A stretch of DNA of 64,000 nucleotides, from the NCBI RefSeq assembly GCF_016427535.1, contig NZ_JAELXV010000007.1, positions 1-64,000 of the forward strand, in the 5' to 3' direction. Each line of letters starts with the position of its first letter. Positions within the stretch are counted from its first letter, which is position 1. The DNA comes from Hymenobacter sp. BT559. Lineage in GTDB: Bacteria > Bacteroidota > Bacteroidia > Cytophagales > Hymenobacteraceae. The translations under genes were made by a program, and so were the position numbers. Below the pieces are notes generated by a model that saw nothing but the letters and a program-made list of their open reading frames with translations, was not told the origin of the DNA and did not search any database. This document shows, one piece after another, positions 37,165 to 46,158 of this stretch.

Positions 37165-37692
37165 CTATTCGGAGCCGCGGTCGGGCAGCGGCGCCCCACC
37201 TTGGCAGCTGATAATGAGCTCGGCCAGCTCACGAAATGCGCCCTGCCCACCAAAGGCCTGGCAGCGATAGTCGGCTGCCTCGCGGGCAAAAATGGTGGCG
37301 TCGCCGGGGCAGGCGGCCAGCCCCACCAGGCCCAGAATGGCCACGTCGTTGGTATCGTCGCCAATGAACGCCACTTGCTCGGCCGTGAGACCTAGGCGAT
37401 TCAGAATCTCGGCCAGCAGCGGCGCCTTGTCCTTAATGCCTAAGTGCAGCTCCGTGATTTTGAGCTTTTCGGCGCGCTTGCTCACCGAGGGCGAGCGCTC
37501 GCCGGTTACGATGCCGGTTTCCACGCCCACGGCGCGCAGGCGCTCCACGCCCATGCCATCGCGGATGTTGAAGCGCTTGAGCACTTCGCCGCTTTCGCCG
37601 TAGTAAACGCCGCCGTCGGTGAGCACCCCATCGCAGTCGGTAAGAACGAGCTTGATGCGGCGGGCTTTAGCTACTAAGTCAGCGTGCTTCAT
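37165..37692 (-). CDS. KdsC-like HAD phosphatase
   Basis: The 175-aa product is a C0-type HAD phosphatase with the nucleophile motif VLTDCDGVLTDG (D19, D21), the threonine motif in GIVTGERS, KDKAP, and the Mg2+ motif FIGDDTNDVAIL. This is the KdsC family, which removes phosphate from KDO-8-P and similar nonulosonate phosphates. Next to a NeuB-like synthase and a cytidylyltransferase, I infer that it dephosphorylates the newly made keto acid phosphate. It lies 129 bp upstream of the NeuB gene. Confidence 0.9.
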   Translation of the reverse strand: MKHADLVAKARRIKLVLTDCDGVLTDGGVYYGESGEVLKRFNIRDGMGVERLRAVGVETGIVTGERSPSVSKRAEKLKITELHLGIKDKAPLLAEILNRLGLTAEQVAFIGDDTNDVAILGLVGLAACPGDATIFAREAADYRCQAFGGQGAFRELAELIISCQGGAPLPDRGSE

Positions 37693-37814
37693 AAAAGATT
37701 TTTGTGGGAATAATGGACTAAATTACTACCCAGTAGCGGTAGCGCCGTTGTGCGGACTCTGTAGCCCACGTGCGTAGGCGTGCAGCCCAAGCACAGACTA
37801 CAAAGCCCGCGCAA

Positions 37815-38621
37815 CTAGATAGCCGTCCAGCCGCCGTCTACCACGAGGTTGGCGCCCGTCATGTAGGCCGACGCGTCAGAGGCTAGGAATACTACTGCGC
37901 CTTGGTAGTCAGTAGGCGCGGCCATACGACCTAGGGGCGTTTTGGCGCTGTACTGCTTCACAAAGAAGGTATCCTGGCTGTTTTCGACGCCACCCGGCGA
38001 GAGGGTATTTACGCGCACGCCCTTGGTACCCCAATAGGCCGCCAAGTAGCGCGTAAAGTTCACCACCGCGCCTTTGCTTACTGGGTAAGAGGGTGATTTA
38101 TAAAATGTTTGCTCGCCCGCCTCGTTGCGGTAGATGTTCTGGTCGGGCCCCACGATACCGTAGGTGCTGGCCACGTTGATGATGGAGCCACTCCCCTGCT
38201 CGGCCATGGGCGTACCGAATACCTGCGCCGCCAGAAAAATGCCCGTCACGTTCACGTCCAGCACCTGCCGGAAGGTGGCGAGTGGGAAATTCTCAAACTT
38301 GCTGAGGTCGGCCGCCATCGCCGGGTTCTCAAACATGTCGTTGATAGCCGCATTGTTCACCAGCACATCAATGTGGCCAAAATGCGTAATAATTTCATCA
38401 CGCGCTGCGGCCAGCGACTCAGGCGAGGTCACGTCCACGGCCAGCGGCAAGTGAATGCTACCGGGCAGCCCAGCGGCCACCTCGCGGGCTTTCTCGATGT
38501 GCAAGTCAGCCACCACTACGTTGGCGCCGGCCAGGGCCAGTGCCTCGCAGTGCTTTTGGCCGATGAGGCCGCACGCGCCGGTTACGATGGCGGTTTTGTT
38601 GGTTAGGTCGAAGAAATTCAT
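37815..38621 (-). CDS. SDR family oxidoreductase of the sugar cluster
   Basis: The 268-aa short-chain dehydrogenase has TGACGLIGQ (residues 14-22) for NAD(P) binding, NNAAINDM, the catalytic serine in INVASTYG and the YxxxK pair Y179/K183 in PSYPVSKGA. A substrate loop with FYKSPS precedes the tyrosine. The start at 38621 (MNFFDLTNK) is preferred over 38648 because the upstream residues come from the adjacent repeat. It probably oxidises or reduces a sugar intermediate of the pathway. Confidence 0.9.
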   Translation of the reverse strand: MNFFDLTNKTAIVTGACGLIGQKHCEALALAGANVVVADLHIEKAREVAAGLPGSIHLPLAVDVTSPESLAAARDEIITHFGHIDVLVNNAAINDMFENPAMAADLSKFENFPLATFRQVLDVNVTGIFLAAQVFGTPMAEQGSGSIINVASTYGIVGPDQNIYRNEAGEQTFYKSPSYPVSKGAVVNFTRYLAAYWGTKGVRVNTLSPGGVENSQDTFFVKQYSAKTPLGRMAAPTDYQGAVVFLASDASAYMTGANLVVDGGWTAI

Positions 38622-38635
38622 GGTTGGCTCGCCGC

Positions 38636-38815
38636 TCGTAAACCTCACACCCAGCCCCCTCTCCCCAGGAGAGGGGGGAACTAGCTTCTAGTTTTAGTCT
38701 CTAGAAACCAACTATAGGTGAGTAGCTTACTAAGGGACTATCAAATAACTAAGGCTAAAACTAGAAGCTAGTTCCCCCCTCTCCTGGGGAGAGGGGGCTA
38801 GGGATGAGGTTTACG
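38636..38815. repeat. MITE-like inverted repeat between SDR and aminotransferase genes
   Basis: Arms of about 58-62 nt (from 38636 and ending at 38815) are complementary with three mismatches. Each contains its own CCCCTCTCC palindrome and the sequence GAACTAGCTTCTAGTTTTAG. About 55 bp of AT-rich sequence lies between them. It sits inside the presumed operon without disrupting a reading frame. Confidence 0.85.
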
Positions 38816-38825
38816 CTTAGGCGAA

Positions 38826-40127
<1,302 letters not shown>

Positions 40128-40165
40128 AAGATTAGCAGGTCAGCTAGAACGTTAAGAAACAACAA

Positions 40166-40258
40166 CGTCTGTCATGCTGAGCTTGCGAAGCATCTTATCA
40201 GGTTAGAACTACTAATTCTAGCGTGAGAAGATGATTTGCAAGCTCAGCATGACAGACG
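40166..40258. repeat. Long intergenic palindrome, TGTCATGCTGAGC family, copy 4
   Basis: Imperfect arms CGTCTGTCATGCTGAGC ... and its complement at 40258 flank a loop around TTAGAACTACTAATTCTA. It lies between the aminotransferase and transketolase C-terminal genes. Confidence 0.85.
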
Positions 40259-40268
40259 GAGGGAGATA

Positions 40269-41222
40269 CTACTCGGCAAACTGGTTTTCGATTACCTCGG
40301 TCCGCTCATTAAAGGCGTTCGCCTTATCGCCCAGCTTCTCGCCAATGCGGCGGGCAATGTGCTGGCCCGTGAAGCCTTCGTATTCGAGCACTTCGCTGAG
40401 GCGGCCGGGCTTGTACCACTTTTCCTTGAGGGCCAGCGGCAGCACTTTGGCAGTCAGCTCGTTTTCGAGCAGCAGCTCGGCTACGATGGAGTAGAGGCCA
40501 CCCATCTGGAAGTGGTCTTCTAGGGTCACGACGAGGCCACCGGTTTTCACCACGTTCAGCACGGCGGCCGAGTCGAGCGGCTTGAGGCTGCGCAGGTTCA
40601 CGAGGCCCACCGAGTAGCCGGCTTCGGTCAGCAGGTCTTTGGCGATGAGCGCTTGCTCGAACAGCATACCGTAGGTGAGGATGGTCACGTCGTAGCCTTC
40701 GCTCACGATTTCAGCTTTGCCGATTTCAAATGGCGCATGCTGGTAAGTGGCCGGGCGGGTATTGACACGCACGTAGGCCGGGCTGGGCGAGGCCCAAATC
40801 GCGGGCAGCATGGCCAGCATGTCCTGCTCGTCGGCAGCGGCGAAAACAGTCATGCCAGGGATGCCGCGCATCAGCGAAATATCCTCGATGGCTTGGTGCG
40901 TTGGCCCATTGCCATCCGACAAAAAGCCGGGCACAAACGAGCTAATTTTCACCGGTAAGTTGGCAATGCCCACGTCGGTGCGGATAAACTCAAACGCCCG
41001 CAGCGTGAGGAAAGTGGCCAGCGCATGCACCACGGGCACGCGGCCGCGCAGGGCCAGGCCGGCCGCCGCGCCTATCATGGTTTGCTCCGTAATGCCCGTG
41101 TCGATAAAGCGCTGCCCCAGCGGCCCCGGCAGGTTGCGGATAAGGGCGCGGTTTTCGGCTGTCATCACGATAAGGCGCTCGTCGGCGAGGGCCGTTTCGT
41201 GGATAAGCTGTTCGTAGTTCAT
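40269..41222 (-). CDS. Transketolase C-terminal subunit (split transketolase, beta)
   Basis: The 317-aa product carries the pyrimidine-binding and C-terminal transketolase domains. The glutamate that activates thiamine diphosphate is E46 in FIDTGITEQTMIG, and SDGNGPTHQAIED follows. The C-terminal domain shows DVTILTYGMLFEQAL and LEDHFQMGGLYSIV. The start is at 41222 (MNYEQLIHETALADERL); the longer frame from 41255 is translated from a palindromic repeat. It pairs with the N-terminal half encoded at 41347-42204. Split transketolases of this kind occur in sugar and DXS-like roles. Confidence 0.92.
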   Translation of the reverse strand: MNYEQLIHETALADERLIVMTAENRALIRNLPGPLGQRFIDTGITEQTMIGAAAGLALRGRVPVVHALATFLTLRAFEFIRTDVGIANLPVKISSFVPGFLSDGNGPTHQAIEDISLMRGIPGMTVFAAADEQDMLAMLPAIWASPSPAYVRVNTRPATYQHAPFEIGKAEIVSEGYDVTILTYGMLFEQALIAKDLLTEAGYSVGLVNLRSLKPLDSAAVLNVVKTGGLVVTLEDHFQMGGLYSIVAELLLENELTAKVLPLALKEKWYKPGRLSEVLEYEGFTGQHIARRIGEKLGDKANAFNERTEVIENQFAE

Positions 41223-41231
41223 ATAGAGGTA

Positions 41232-41337
41232 TGTCATGCTGAGCTTGCGAAGCATCTTATCACGTTCGCAAGGCTCGGTTACTGACTAATTCTGGCGAAG
41301 GCAGCCATGATAAGATGCTTCCTTCGTCAGCATGACA
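41232..41337. repeat. Long intergenic palindrome, TGTCATGCTGAGC family, copy 5
   Basis: The left arm is the standard TGTCATGCTGAGCTTGCGAAGC form. The right arm has diverged to GATGCTTCCTTCGTCAGCATGACA. It shares this right-arm variant and the inner sequence with the copy at 42222. It lies between the two transketolase genes. Confidence 0.85.
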
Positions 41338-41346
41338 AAATGATAA

Positions 41347-42204
41347 TTAACGGACAGTCAACGTTTCACTGGTGAGCGTGGTGGCTTCCTGGCTGTGCAG
41401 CTCTTTGAGCAGCTCGGTTACCTCGTCGCTGCTGAAGTTGCAGAACCAACGGTCGGCCCGGCGCTCGATGCTAGGTAGGCCGCGGCCGCGCACCGTGTCG
41501 CAGATGATAACCGAAGGCTTGGTGTCGCTAAAAGGCAGGTCTTGGAAGGCCTCTTCCAGCGCCACGAAGTCATGGCCGTCGATGCGGCGCACCTCAGCGC
41601 CAAACGCCTCGAACTTGGGGGCCAGCGGCTCCAGCGGAATCAGCTCCTCGGTGGCAATGTTGGCTTGGAAGTGGTTACGGTCAACCACGAAGGTCAGGTT
41701 ATTGAGCTTGTGGGCGCTGGCTACTAGCACGGCTTCCCAGCAGGTGCCTTCGTTCAGCTCGCCATCGCCAGTTATCACGATAACCTTCTGGTCTTGGCCG
41801 CGCAGGCGGGCATCGAGGGCTACGCCCATCGCCACGCTCGGCAGGTGACCTAGGGAGCCGCTGTGAAACTCCACGCCGGGCACGCTCCGGTTGGGGTGCC
41901 AGTAGATGCTATCGCTGGTTTTTAGGTGGTTGTTGAGCCGCTCCTTGGGCATGAAACCCAGCTCGGCAAATACCCCGTAGAGCGCCGGCACGTCGTGGCC
42001 CTTGCTTAGGAAGAGGTAGTCGCGCTCGGGGTCTTGCAGGTTGTCGGGCCGCACATTCAGGAAGTCGGCATAGAGGTACACCAGCAAGTCGGCGCAGCTC
42101 AAGGAGGCGCCGGTGAAGCAGCCGCCATCGGTGCTGAGGCGCACAATGTGCTCGCGCACGCGCAGGGCGAGTTCTTTTAGCTCGTTTTGTTTTTCAGAAG
42201 TCAT
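41347..42204 (-). CDS. Transketolase N-terminal subunit (split transketolase, alpha)
   Basis: The 285-aa product is the thiamine-diphosphate-binding half of transketolase. The TPP motif is GDGELNEGTCWEA (residues 146-158) with the conserved HSGSLGHLPSVAMGVAL segment before it and the substrate histidine in LSKGHDVPALY. Together with the C-terminal half it should transfer a two-carbon ketol unit between sugar phosphates. Separation from its partner by a 124-bp gap that contains a long hairpin is unusual for two subunits needed in equal amounts. Confidence 0.92.
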   Translation of the reverse strand: MTSEKQNELKELALRVREHIVRLSTDGGCFTGASLSCADLLVYLYADFLNVRPDNLQDPERDYLFLSKGHDVPALYGVFAELGFMPKERLNNHLKTSDSIYWHPNRSVPGVEFHSGSLGHLPSVAMGVALDARLRGQDQKVIVITGDGELNEGTCWEAVLVASAHKLNNLTFVVDRNHFQANIATEELIPLEPLAPKFEAFGAEVRRIDGHDFVALEEAFQDLPFSDTKPSVIICDTVRGRGLPSIERRADRWFCNFSSDEVTELLKELHSQEATTLTSETLTVR

Positions 42205-42221
42205 ATCGCCTTTTTCGCGTT

Positions 42222-42328
42222 TGTCACGCTGAGCTTGCGAAGCATCTTATCACGCTCGCAGCGCTCGGATGGTAACTAGTTTCTGACGAAAGCCGCCGTG
42301 ATAAGATGCTTCCTTCGTCAGTATGACA
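42222..42328. repeat. Long intergenic palindrome, TGTCATGCTGAGC family, copy 6
   Basis: The left arm is TGTCACGCTGAGCTTGCGAAGC; the right arm has the variant CTTCCTTCGTCAGTATGACA, as at 41.3 kb. It lies between the transketolase N-terminal gene and the cytidylyltransferase gene, ending 7 bp before the latter's stop codon. Confidence 0.85.
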
Positions 42329-42334
42329 GATGGT

Positions 42335-43129
42335 TTAGAATTGCTTCGTATTGGCTGCGTCCACCGTTTTTAGCTCACCTAGATGATTGCGGTACCAGTT
42401 CACGCCGGCTAGGTCGGCATTTAAGGCGTAAATGTCCGGCCTTTGTTTTAATAAAGTCAGGATATCGTCCATCCCGAACCGAGGGTTAGCAGGGTAAAGC
42501 GCTTCGTACACAGCCTTTATAAACTCATAATCGGCCGGGTAATCAATGGTGAAGCGGTGCGACATGGAGTAGTCGAACCCCGTTTCCCAGGTCACATTGG
42601 CTAGCCGGAAGCGGTCGGGATTTTCCCAGAAAAAGGGCGTGGTATGCTCGCGCTCCAGCGGGCGCTGGGCTTCGCGCCACGCGGTTTCGAGGGCCGCGAA
42701 GGTCATTAGCTCCACGTCGTTGCCATCGGGGTAAGTGGCCGGGTGCAGGTTGCTCACAAAGTCATACTGGCCCTTAGTGTCTTTATACACCCCTAGGACC
42801 TTGTCGATAATCGCGGGGTCAATGAGCGGGCAGTCACTAGGAATTTTCACCACGGCCTCCGTCTCGCCAAAGTGCAGCGCGGCTTGGTAGTGGCGGTCGA
42901 GCAAGTCTAGGGCCGAACCCCGAAACACCTCAATACCGTGCTGCTCGCACAGCGCAGCCAGGGGGTCGTCGCTGGCTTCGTCAGTCGTAATCACGGCCAC
43001 GCGGCCAGCGCGGCTGGCCTGCTGCACCCGCTCGACTTGCCGCACCAGCAGCGGCTGGCCACACAGGTCGAGGCTTACTTTATCGGGTAGTCGGGAGGAG
43101 CCGCGACGAGCCTGAATTAGTGTGAGCAT
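42335..43129 (-). CDS. SpsF-like cytidylyltransferase
   Basis: This 264-aa GT-A-fold nucleotidyltransferase starts with the family motif IQARRGSSRLPDK (residues 5-17) and has VKIPSDCPLIDPAIID, where the Asp binds metal, and PDGNDVELMTF. It resembles SpsF and NeuA-type CMP-sugar synthetases. In the pathway it would activate the 2-keto acid sugar as a CMP derivative. The start MLTLIQARRG is canonical. It is the second gene of the cluster. Confidence 0.9.
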   Translation of the reverse strand: MLTLIQARRGSSRLPDKVSLDLCGQPLLVRQVERVQQASRAGRVAVITTDEASDDPLAALCEQHGIEVFRGSALDLLDRHYQAALHFGETEAVVKIPSDCPLIDPAIIDKVLGVYKDTKGQYDFVSNLHPATYPDGNDVELMTFAALETAWREAQRPLEREHTTPFFWENPDRFRLANVTWETGFDYSMSHRFTIDYPADYEFIKAVYEALYPANPRFGMDDILTLLKQRPDIYALNADLAGVNWYRNHLGELKTVDAANTKQF

Positions 43130-43195
43130 AGACTATAGTATAAAACGTAACATAATTGGCACAAAGCGTAACATCTACCGTTTATGGGTTCCCAT

Positions 43196-44257
43196 CTAGG
43201 TGACAGAGACAGCTACAAGCTTAGACTGAGCGTTAGTGGGTTGGTATTGCCGTAAAAATTCGGGGCCGGTGCCCTCAAACTGCCCAAACTGCCGGCAAAT
43301 GTCGGCGATGCGCTGGGCACTGGTGCCCCCGTTTTGGATGGGCAGCTTACGCTTGAGGTCATCTACATCGAAGTAGGAGTGCACCGGAATACCTAGGGCT
43401 AGCCCCACATAGGCTACTGTGCTGTACTGCGTTATGAGCTCTACCGAATTGGCAATCATCTCCTCCGTATTGCCGCTCGTGAAGATGAGCGTGCCGGGTG
43501 GCGCGTACTTCTTGACTTCGGCCGTGGCGCGCTCCATGTTTTCGTTGGGGTGAAACTTGAAAATCATGGGCCGGCCGGCTGCGATGCGTGTGGCGTGCTT
43601 GATAAACTTCTTGCGGTTGTCGGGCCGGAAGGTTTCACGCATGTCGGTGGTAGCTACGAGTACATAGCCTCGGTGCGGAAACGAATTGTGGCGCAGCTTC
43701 TCAATATCGTCGAAATTCGGAATACCCGTCACAATGAGCTTGTCCTTATCAACCCCAATCTTAGCGAAGTGCTCGGCGTAGCCGGGCGAAGCCACACAGT
43801 ACACGTCGCAGCAGTTGTTCATCCCGTTCAGCGCGGTGCTGATGGTAAGGATGGGGAAGTTAGTAAACTTCTTGACCAGCCGCGCCCATAGGTTCAGCGG
43901 GTCAGTCATGCCCTCCTGCACAAACACCGATTTGGTTTTCTGGAGTAGGTTCCAGGGCACGATGATATCGGAGCAGCACACGATGAGGTCGTAGTCGTGG
44001 CCAAACACCCGGTTTTCGAAGTCGTTGCGCAGGCCATGGGTGGCTAGGTACTTATCGGCCTTGTCCTTAATGTGACCTTGCACGATGGTCGTTTTCAGCA
44101 GGTCGTTGCGAATCAACCAGTTGTAGAAGCCCCGCATCCAGCCATCATAGTAGAGCTGGCTGAAGTACGGCTCGTACTCGTCTTCGAGTAGCTGGGCCAC
44201 GCCGTGCATCTGCGTGGTCTGGTTGGGCGAGCCAATTAAGTAAAGCGCTTTCTTCAC
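43196..44257 (-). CDS. GT-B-like glycosyltransferase or epimerase of the sugar cluster
   Basis: The 353-aa soluble protein begins MKKALYLIGSPNQTTQMHGVA and reads like two Rossmann domains (GT-B). The C-terminal half has RPMIFKFHPNENM and SVELITQYSTVAYVGLALGIPVHSYF, similar to CDP-glycerol glycerophosphotransferases, UDP-GlcNAc 2-epimerases and capsule polysaccharide transferases. I cannot assign the exact family. As the promoter-proximal gene of the nonulosonate-like cluster it may transfer the finished sugar or make the NeuB substrate. Confidence 0.65.
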   Translation of the reverse strand: MKKALYLIGSPNQTTQMHGVAQLLEDEYEPYFSQLYYDGWMRGFYNWLIRNDLLKTTIVQGHIKDKADKYLATHGLRNDFENRVFGHDYDLIVCCSDIIVPWNLLQKTKSVFVQEGMTDPLNLWARLVKKFTNFPILTISTALNGMNNCCDVYCVASPGYAEHFAKIGVDKDKLIVTGIPNFDDIEKLRHNSFPHRGYVLVATTDMRETFRPDNRKKFIKHATRIAAGRPMIFKFHPNENMERATAEVKKYAPPGTLIFTSGNTEEMIANSVELITQYSTVAYVGLALGIPVHSYFDVDDLKRKLPIQNGGTSAQRIADICRQFGQFEGTGPEFLRQYQPTNAQSKLVAVSVT

Positions 44258-44279
44258 TGAAAATTACGTAAAAGCAACG

Positions 44280-44287
44280 CAAAAGTA
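44280..44287 (-). promoter_or_regulatory. Candidate -7 box (TACTTTTG) of the sugar cluster
   Basis: On the minus strand TACTTTTG fits TAnnTTTG exactly and ends 23 bp before the first ATG at 44257. The -33 region falls in a GC-rich hairpin with no TTG at the right spacing, so an activator may be needed. Confidence 0.4.
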
Positions 44288-44291
44288 CAAC

Positions 44292-44317
44292 GCACCCCGC
44301 CCGCACGGGCGGGGTGC
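44292..44317. terminator. GC-rich hairpin between the 44351 gene and the sugar cluster
   Basis: GCACCCCGCCCG pairs perfectly with CGGGCGGGGTGC around a 2-nt loop. On the minus strand it is followed by GTTGTACTTTTG, so it may terminate the upstream gene, though the T-run is poor. Confidence 0.55.
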
Positions 44318-44350
44318 TTCGTGTAGGTTAGCCCTAGGTCTATTAGCTTG

Positions 44351-44818
44351 CTATTGGGTGCGGTATGAGATGTTTCCCTTCAATAGGCCGGCTGTTTTCA
44401 CGAGCTCTTCCCAGGCTTTGGAGGCGCGGTCGGGGCGGCCCTCGCCGGGGTACACAATGGGCGTGGAGCGCCGGCTCGTCACCTCCGGTGCAAATGCCCC
44501 GGTGAGCACAAACTGGCGGCCCTGCACGGCTCCCTCCACTAGCACAGCGCCTACCTCCGATACTGGGCGGGGCTCAGTGCGCACGGTTAGCTGCTCGCGG
44601 TTGATGTCCTTAATAGTATAGCCGCGGTTGACGAGGCCCTGCATAAGCGCCGTGAGCGCCACCAGGCCACTATCGCGACGCTGGATGAGGATGGCATTAG
44701 CCTTTTTGGGAGGCAGCACAACAGGAGCCTTGGCAGCGGATGTGGGAGCTGCTGGTGCCTGCTGCGCAAAGCCAGCCACCGGCAGTAGTAGCCAACCAAG
44801 AAGAAATAGACTTTTCAT
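44351..44818 (-). CDS. Exported hypothetical protein (155 aa)
   Basis: I do not recognise the family. A signal peptide (MKSLFLLGWLLLPVAGFAQ) is followed by an alanine/proline-rich linker and a small domain with ANAILIQRRDSGLVALTALM, LVNRGYTIKDINREQLTVRT and a C-terminal WEELVKTAGLLKG. The alternation suggests an alpha/beta fold of about 100 residues, exported to the periplasm or surface. It is transcribed toward the sugar cluster and is divergent from the sulfur locus, whose promoter lies 64 bp away. Confidence 0.7.
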   Translation of the reverse strand: MKSLFLLGWLLLPVAGFAQQAPAAPTSAAKAPVVLPPKKANAILIQRRDSGLVALTALMQGLVNRGYTIKDINREQLTVRTEPRPVSEVGAVLVEGAVQGRQFVLTGAFAPEVTSRRSTPIVYPGEGRPDRASKAWEELVKTAGLLKGNISYRTQ

Positions 44819-44881
44819 AGTAACTAAGGTAGCGAAAGAAAGTAAGCTGAAGTATAGAATAGAAGGCGAAAGTTAACCGGC

Positions 44882-44913
44882 TTGGCAGTTTAAAATCTGG
44901 CACCGTACCTTTG
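44882..44913 (+). promoter_or_regulatory. Promoter of the SAM riboswitch / cysteine locus
   Basis: TTG (44882-44884) lies 21 bp before TACCTTTG (44906-44913), which is the Bacteroidetes -33/-7 arrangement. Transcription is expected near 44920, about 22 nt before the riboswitch P1 stem. Confidence 0.6.
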
Positions 44914-44941
44914 CTCCATCAATTCCTCATACTCTGAAGGA

Positions 44942-45041
44942 TTGTTTTTATAAAGAGGCGTGGAGAGACAGGCTCGACGAAACGCCGGCAACCCCTAGCA
45001 GTGTGCTAGAACGGTGCCAATTCCTGGTCATATAAAAACAA
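44942..45041 (+). promoter_or_regulatory. SAM-I (S-box) riboswitch
   Basis: The stretch contains the S-box landmarks in order: AGAGG..GGAGAGAC, GGCTCGACGAAACGCC, GGCAACC, a variable hairpin CTAGCA/TGCTAG, and GGTGCCAATTCCTG. The P1 stem is a perfect 11-bp match, TTGTTTTTATA (44942-44952) with TATAAAAACAA (45031-45041). It lies in the cysH leader, so SAM level should control the sulfate assimilation genes. I do not see an immediate T-rich terminator after P1; the expression platform probably lies further down the 295-nt leader. Confidence 0.92.
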
Positions 45042-45051
45042 GTCGCTCGCC

Positions 45052-45174
45052 GTGCGTCCTACCTCCTACCTCCGCTTGCCCCACGTTCACGCCGTTGCTT
45101 CGCTGCAGGCGTGTTGTTGTATGTCGGGCCCGGCCGTCTGTATGGCGGGCGGCGAGGCTGGTTGTTGTGCGTAA
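45052..45174 (+). CDS. Polycysteine leader peptide upstream of cysH (candidate)
   Basis: An open frame between the riboswitch and cysH encodes 40 residues from the GTG at 45052. It has three consecutive cysteine codons (TGT TGT TGT, residues 21-23), a single Cys at 30 and a Cys-Cys pair at 38-39 just before the TAA. A shorter version from the ATG at 45121 would keep the last three cysteines but lose the triplet. The frame has no other role that I can see. I infer a leader peptide whose translation stalls when Cys-tRNA is scarce. The start codon is uncertain. Confidence 0.5.
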   Translation: MRPTSYLRLPHVHAVASLQACCCMSGPAVCMAGGEAGCCA

Positions 45175-45231
45175 ACCTTTTCGTTTTTAGCGGGTTTACT
45201 ACCTCCCCCAGTTGCGGCCGACCCCACCGGC

Positions 45232-45316
45232 AAGTAGCGCGGCGGCTACTTAGGGCTGCCGCAGCATCCGGCTGGTGTTCCCGCTCTTTCGCTGCCTACG
45301 TAGTGTCCGGCAGCCC
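45232..45316 (+). promoter_or_regulatory. Stem structures in the cysH leader, possible expression platform
   Basis: AAGTAGC/GCTACTT (45232-45251) is a perfect hairpin. GGGCTGCCG (45253-45261) can pair with CGGCAGCCC (45308-45316) just 19 nt before the cysH ATG. These are the only strong structures between the polycysteine frame and cysH and are candidates for a switch that exposes or hides the start region. Confidence 0.35.
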
Positions 45317-45335
45317 CTTCTACAGCCTTATCAGT

Positions 45336-46097
45336 ATGGAATTAGCTATTCAGGAGCAGGTCGAGAACCTGCGCCGCTTTGTACCCGAGCACTCGGTGCC
45401 CGAAACCTTGGCCCTGCTGGCTGAGCGCTTCCCCGGCAAGGTGTCGTTTTCGACTTCTTTCGGGTTGGAAGACCAGATACTTACGCATTTTATTTTTGAG
45501 AACGACTTGCCCATTCGGGTATTTACGCTCGACACGGCCCGCAATTTTCAGGAAACGTATTCGACCTGGAACAAGACGCTGCTACGCTACGGCAAGCCCA
45601 TTGAAGTAGTCTTCCCACAAACGGCCAGCGTGGAAGCGCTACTGCGCGAGAAAGGACCTAACTCCTTCTACGAGAGCATCGAGAACCGCAAGGAGTGCTG
45701 CTACATCCGCAAGGTAGAGCCCCTAGGCCGGGCCCTGGCCGGGCAGCAAGCCTGGATAACGGGCATCCGCGCCGAGCAGTCAGCCAATCGCCAAACCATG
45801 GACCCCGCCGAGTGGGACGCCGGCCACAACCTCATAAAAGTGCACCCGCTGCACGATTGGACGTGGGACCAGTGCGTAGCCTTTGCCCAGCAGCACGGCG
45901 TACCAGTTAACCCCCTACATGCCAAGGGCTTTGTGAGCATTGGTTGTGCGCCCTGCACCCGCGCCATCAAGCCGGGCGAGGACTTCCGCGCCGGCCGCTG
46001 GTGGTGGGAAGAGGCCGCTGCCAAGGAGTGCGGCCTGCACGCTACTACTGGTGAGCACCAAGGTTATGACCCGGTGGTGGAAGCTATAAAAGAATAA
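45336..46097 (+). CDS. cysH: Phosphoadenylyl/adenylyl-sulfate reductase (APS-reductase type)
   Basis: CysH reduces activated sulfate to sulfite with thioredoxin. The 253-aa product has FSTSFGLEDQ, the catalytic cysteine in KECGLHATTG (C232), and the two extra pairs C121-C122 (KECCYIRK) and C204/C207 (GCAPCTR). These pairs bind a [4Fe-4S] cluster and mark enzymes that use APS directly. That fits the absence of an APS kinase (CysC) in the locus and a CysN without kinase fusion. The start at 45336 (MELAIQEQVENL) is chosen; the frame back to 45111 is leader sequence. Confidence 0.95.
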   Translation: MELAIQEQVENLRRFVPEHSVPETLALLAERFPGKVSFSTSFGLEDQILTHFIFENDLPIRVFTLDTARNFQETYSTWNKTLLRYGKPIEVVFPQTASVEALLREKGPNSFYESIENRKECCYIRKVEPLGRALAGQQAWITGIRAEQSANRQTMDPAEWDAGHNLIKVHPLHDWTWDQCVAFAQQHGVPVNPLHAKGFVSIGCAPCTRAIKPGEDFRAGRWWWEEAAAKECGLHATTGEHQGYDPVVEAIKE

Positions 46098-46158
46098 AAA
46101 CTGTCATTGCTGTGTCGCTACTTCCCGCGATGACAACCTTGATTTTCAATCATATCCA

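Noticed and set aside
41223..41255. Longer N-terminus of the transketolase C-terminal subunit (MLRKLSMTYLY...)
   Set aside because: These codons are translated from the hairpin repeat; the conserved N-terminus begins at 41222.
45111..45335. N-terminal extension of cysH in the same frame
   Set aside because: It has no similarity to APS reductases, overlaps the polycysteine frame and the leader stems, and the canonical start MELAIQEQ is at 45336.
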